Part shown: piece after piece, positions 60,784-64,000 of the stretch | How the letters are laid out: every line of letters begins with the position of its first letter | How positions within the stretch are numbered: the stretch's first letter is position 1 | NCBI GenBank assembly: GCA_003240735.1 | Contig: QFNE01000002.1 | Location: forward strand, 1 to 64,000 | From: Paracoccus denitrificans | GTDB taxonomy: Bacteria > Pseudomonadota > Alphaproteobacteria > Rhodobacterales > Rhodobacteraceae | Direction: 5' to 3' | Length of the DNA stretch: 64,000 bases | Notes under the pieces: generated by a model | The model's database searches: none | What the model was told of the DNA's origin: nothing | Seen by the model: only the letters and a program-made list of their open reading frames with translations | Made by a program: the position numbers and the translations under genes

Positions 60784-61595
60784 GTCAGTCGCGCCTGAAG
60801 CCGTGGGTCCAACGCATCCCGGAACCCGTCCCCCAGCAGGTTCAGCCCCAGGACCGTCAGTACGATGCAAAGCCCGGGGATCAGGGCCACGTGCGGGGCC
60901 AGGGTGACCAGCGTCTGCGCCTCGGCCAGCATGCGGCCCCAACTGGGGGTGGGGGGCTGTGCGCCAAGCCCGACATAGGACAGGCCCGCTTCGGCCAGGA
61001 TACCCAGCGAAAACTGGATCGTGCCCTGCACGATCAGAAGGCCCGCGATGTTCGGCAGGATGTGTTCCCAACTGATCCGCGCTGGGCCCTTGCCCGCAGT
61101 CTGCGCGGCCCGGACGTAGTCCAGCGTCCATATCGGCAGCGCCCCGGCCCGCGTCACACGCGCAAAGACGGGAATGTTGAAGATGCCAATGGCGATGATG
61201 GCGTTGACGGCGGACGGTCCCAGCGCGGCCGTGATCAGGATCGCGATCACCAGCGACGGGAAGGCAAAGATCAGATCGTTGCCGCGCATCACCAGATCGT
61301 CCAGCCAACCGCCCCGGTTGGCGGCCGCCAGAAGCCCCAGTGGGATCCCGGCCGCCATGCCGATGCCGACCGCGACCAGCGCGACGGCCAGCGACGTGCG
61401 GCCCCCGATCATCACCATCGACAGGATGTCCCGGCCCAGCTGATCGGTCCCGAACCAGTGCTGGGGCGACGGCGATTGCAGCTTGGCCGCGATGTTGACG
61501 CCGGTCACGCCATAGGGCGTCCAGACGAACGACAAAAGCGCCGCGCCGATGGCCAGCGCCGTCAGCACGGCCCCTAGGGTCAGACCGACGCGCAT
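60780..61595 (-). CDS. Peptide-type ABC transporter permease (DppC type)
   Basis: A 271-residue permease of the DppC/OppC class with an N-terminal membrane segment, the periplasmic HWFGTDQLGRDILSMVMIGGRTSL signature (in part) and the coupling region VRAAQTAGKGPARISWEHILPNIAG (in part). It has about six membrane segments. It overlaps the DppB-type gene before it by one base and the fused ATPase after it by four. Confidence 0.93.
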   Translation of the reverse strand: MRVGLTLGAVLTALAIGAALLSFVWTPYGVTGVNIAAKLQSPSPQHWFGTDQLGRDILSMVMIGGRTSLAVALVAVGIGMAAGIPLGLLAAANRGGWLDDLVMRGNDLIFAFPSLVIAILITAALGPSAVNAIIAIGIFNIPVFARVTRAGALPIWTLDYVRAAQTAGKGPARISWEHILPNIAGLLIVQGTIQFSLGILAEAGLSYVGLGAQPPTPSWGRMLAEAQTLVTLAPHVALIPGLCIVLTVLGLNLLGDGFRDALDPRLQARLT

Positions 61596-62533
61596 CAGCC
61601 GCGCAGCCTTGGATCGACGGCGGCATAGGCCAGATCGACCAGAAACGTGACGACGATCACCGCCGCGACCATGACCAGCACCGCGGACTGCACCACGACC
61701 AGGTCGCGCTGGGTGATTGCCTGAAAGATCATCCGTCCCAATCCGGGCAGGAAAAAGACGTTCTCGATGATGATCGCGCCGGCCAGCAGGAACGAAAACT
61801 GCATGCCCATGATCGTCAGGACCGGGATCAGCGCATTGCGCAGCGCATGGCGCCGAAGGGCCTGCCCACGGCTCAGCCCCTTGGCGCGGGCGGTGCGAAC
61901 ATAGTCCTGACCCATCGTTTCGATCAGGGCTGACCGCAGCACGCGGGAGAGGATCGCGGCTTGGGGCAGGGCCAGCGCGACGGCGGGCAGCAGCAGGGCC
62001 CGCAGTGCGGCAACAGGGTCCGACCAGCCGGGAAAACCGCCTGCCGGCAACCAGCGCAGATTGACCGAAAAGACCAGCACCAGCAGCATCGCAAACCAGA
62101 AGTTCGGCAGCGCGACACCCAGCTGCGCGCCCGCCATCAGGCCCACATCGGTCGCGCGACCCCGGCGGCCAGCCGCGAACATGCCCACGGGGAACGCCAC
62201 GACCACCGCCAGAACCAGCGCCATGACCGCCAGCGGCAGCGACACCGCCAGCCGGTCAAGGATCATCCCCGCAACCGGGGTCTTGTAGGCAAGGCTGGTC
62301 CCCAGATCGCCCGTCAGCACACCCCCCAGCCAGTGGGCATAGCGGGCTGGCCACGGTAGGTCCAAACCCATCTGCGCGCGGAGTGCGGCGACGGTGTCGG
62401 GCCGCGCGCCAGTGCCCAGCATGAAACTTGCCGGATCGCCCGGCACCAGATCGACGACCGCGAAAATGACGATCGACGCGACCCACAGCCCCAGGATCAG
62501 GGTCAGGACGCGCCGCAGGATCACGCCGGTCAT
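61595..62533 (-). CDS. Peptide-type ABC transporter permease (DppB type)
   Basis: A 312-residue permease of the DppB class: an N-terminal membrane helix (LRRVLTLILGLWVASIVIF), DLVPGDPASFMLG, and the coupling loop GQDYVRTARAKGLSRGQALRRHALRNALIP (in parts), the usual EAA-like motif. I chose ATG 62533, close to the end of the upstream MFS gene (7-base gap). It shares an operon with DppC-type, fused ATPase and MFS genes; no substrate-binding protein gene is present. Confidence 0.93.
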   Translation of the reverse strand: MTGVILRRVLTLILGLWVASIVIFAVVDLVPGDPASFMLGTGARPDTVAALRAQMGLDLPWPARYAHWLGGVLTGDLGTSLAYKTPVAGMILDRLAVSLPLAVMALVLAVVVAFPVGMFAAGRRGRATDVGLMAGAQLGVALPNFWFAMLLVLVFSVNLRWLPAGGFPGWSDPVAALRALLLPAVALALPQAAILSRVLRSALIETMGQDYVRTARAKGLSRGQALRRHALRNALIPVLTIMGMQFSFLLAGAIIIENVFFLPGLGRMIFQAITQRDLVVVQSAVLVMVAAVIVVTFLVDLAYAAVDPRLRG

Positions 62534-62540
62534 CGCGGGG

Positions 62541-64000
62541 TCATGTCCCCGGAACCTGAAGCTTGCCAAGGATCGGCATGTCGTCGGACGGATCGACGTT
62601 ATGGCGTTCGATCATGCGGTGAACGTGGGGCGGGTCGTCGCCGCGATGAAGGCGGTGCAGCTCATCGGTGACGCCCGCATCTGATTTCGTGCGGCGCAAG
62701 TTGTGGCGCACATATTCGTCCCACGTAGCGATGTGATAGGATTCGGACCACTTTTCAGGCTCTTCAAGATCGCGCAACAGCGCCCAGTTCCGCGCGCCGT
62801 CGCGACGCCGGATGCCCCGGCGTTGACGCATCAGGCGCAGGAATTCGGCCGTGTCTTCGGGGGCGATCTCGTAATCGACCATGACCATGATCGGGCCGGA
62901 TCTGCCGCGCAGCCCCAGGGCCAGTGGCGGCGGCTGAAAGCGGTTCAGCGGGTCCAGATCCAGCTTGCCGAATTCGGGCTGCTTGAACCAGTGTCCCAGA
63001 ACGGCCCCAAGGATCAGCAGGCCCGCCGCACATGTCAGTGCCATCTGGATCGAATAGGCACCCGCGACGCCGCCCCACAGCCACGCGCCAATCGCCATCC
63101 CGCCAAAGGTGCAGGTCTGATACATCGCCAAGGCGCGCGCCACGACCCAGCGCGGGGTGGACAGCTGCACCGTCACGTTGAACAGCGACAACGCCAGAAC
63201 CCAGCTTGCCCCCGCAGGCAGCAACGCCAGCCCCTGCAGCCATGCATTATCGGTCAGGCCAAGGGCCAGACACGCACCGGCAAAGCACAGGAACGCCAAA
63301 CGCACGATCCGTTCGTTATTCAAATGCTCTCTCAGGATAGGGTTCAGCCCGGCACCGACGATCGCGCCGACGCCAAAGCAGCCCAACAGCAGGCCCAGCA
63401 TCAAGGACCCACCTTCGGGGTGGGATTTCGCGATCAGCGGCAGCAGCGCCATCACCACGACCGCCGCCAGACCGAACAGCGACGCACGAAACATCACGCG
63501 CATCAGGTTCGGCGACAGCGCGACGTAACGCAGGCCCGCGGCAATCGCAGGGGCCAGCGGTTCAGGCGGTGCGGATCGGACGCGAGGCGCGGGCTTCCAC
63601 CGCGACATCGCGAACAGCAGCGGCACATAACTGACGGCGTTCACGGCAAAGGCCGCCGCCGCCCCGAACGCCGCCACGATCAGACCGCCCGCAGCCGGTC
63701 CCACGGACCGCATCAGGTTGAACCCGACCGAGTTCAGCGTGACGGCGCCGGGCAGGTCCTCTCGGGGGACGAGATCACCCATGCTGGCCTGCCACGGCGG
63801 GTTGTAAAGCGCCTGACCCGTCCCGATCAGAAATGTCAGCAGCAACAGCGTGGCGGGCGTCAGCATTCCCATCCACGCAAAGATCGTCAGCAGGACCGAC
63901 ATCCCACCCATGATCAGGATCGCGACCATCAACAGTCGCCGCCGTTCGAAGATGTCGGCCAACGCGCCGGACAACAACGCAAACAGCATGATCGGCAGGG
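62541..64000 (-). CDS. MFS transporter (MFS_3/EntS-like) with ABM-like C-terminal domain, partial
   Basis: At least 486 residues; the 5' end lies beyond the window. The membrane part is an MFS exporter with ADIFERRRLLM (the A-motif-like loop), about ten segments visible, and MGDLVPREDLPGAVTLNSVGFNLMRSVGPAAGG (in parts) typical of MFS_3/DUF894 exporters. A soluble C-terminal region of about 120 residues follows (from IMVMVDYEIAPEDTAEFLRLM) with a ferredoxin-like, ABM-type look. Substrate unknown. It precedes the peptide ABC genes by 7 bases, so they are cotranscribed. Confidence 0.88.
   Translation of the reverse strand, partial: LPIMLFALLSGALADIFERRRLLMVAILIMGGMSVLLTIFAWMGMLTPATLLLLTFLIGTGQALYNPPWQASMGDLVPREDLPGAVTLNSVGFNLMRSVGPAAGGLIVAAFGAAAAFAVNAVSYVPLLFAMSRWKPAPRVRSAPPEPLAPAIAAGLRYVALSPNLMRVMFRASLFGLAAVVVMALLPLIAKSHPEGGSLMLGLLLGCFGVGAIVGAGLNPILREHLNNERIVRLAFLCFAGACLALGLTDNAWLQGLALLPAGASWVLALSLFNVTVQLSTPRWVVARALAMYQTCTFGGMAIGAWLWGGVAGAYSIQMALTCAAGLLILGAVLGHWFKQPEFGKLDLDPLNRFQPPPLALGLRGRSGPIMVMVDYEIAPEDTAEFLRLMRQRRGIRRRDGARNWALLRDLEEPEKWSESYHIATWDEYVRHNLRRTKSDAGVTDELHRLHRGDDPPHVHRMIERHNVDPSDDMPILGKLQVPGT

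Overview
The window reads as one 64-kb chromosome segment of a GC-rich alphaproteobacterium of the Rhodobacteraceae/Roseobacteraceae type. The support is the set of families and their order: an acidic amino-acid ABC transporter of the BztABCD/AapJQMP class, a Hint_2 protein, a DUF2125-like secreted protein, a flgE-flgK-flgL-flgI block with motB, an ATP12-type chaperone, TamA/TamB, and luxR-luxI next to the ribosomal alpha operon. I see no transposase, integrase, CRISPR array, tRNA or rRNA gene. The species is not determinable by eye.

Layout. (1) 1-12142: the end of tuf with a strong terminator, a Hint_2-domain gene, then the S10 and spc ribosomal operons from rpsJ to rpmD. These are broken twice: by an intrinsic terminator between rplW and rplB, and by an AT-richer orphan gene between rplP and rpmC that has a terminator before it and a promoter after it. 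(2) 12143-39480: about 27 kb of non-ribosomal genes lying between rpmD and rplO, which are neighbours in the classical spc operon. They comprise an I78-like inhibitor, pgm, tamB-tamA and glk (minus strand), a small secreted protein, ahcY and a DUF454 membrane protein, a DUF2125-like protein, pmbA, a CysQ-like phosphatase and a flavin reductase, a PqiA-PqiA-PqiB-PqiC lipid-transport operon (minus strand), then motB and flgE-flgK-flgL-flgI. (3) 39482-45180: the rest of spc/alpha (rplO, secY, adk, rpsM, rpsK, rpoA, rplQ), starting with a new sigma70-type promoter and ending in a strong terminator. (4) 45218-50846: a luxR-luxI quorum-sensing pair behind a perfect CtrA-type box, then rarA, crcB, a pseudouridine synthase, a HAD phosphatase and an ATP12 chaperone. 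(5) 50862-56545: the bztABCD-like amino-acid importer followed by a membrane-anchored calcium-binding-repeat protein. (6) 56561-64000, minus strand: a D-amino-acid transaminase with an Ala/Glu (or N-acetyl-Glu) epimerase, a zf-TFIIB protein, and a peptide-type ABC importer (two permeases and a fused double ATPase, no binding protein) cotranscribed with an MFS exporter that runs off the window.

How the genes work together. Ribosome and RNA polymerase production dominates, but it is cut into several transcription units, each with its own terminator or promoter. CtrA-type boxes upstream of luxR, motB and flgE suggest that motility and quorum sensing share the CtrA regulator known from this order. 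The last third combines import of acidic amino acids and peptides with handling of D-amino acids and Ala-Glu dipeptides, which fits salvage of cell-wall peptides. No single wholly new system stands out. The most unusual points are the fragmented ribosomal superoperon, the orphan gene wedged into it, and the predicted CtrA control of the quorum-sensing locus.
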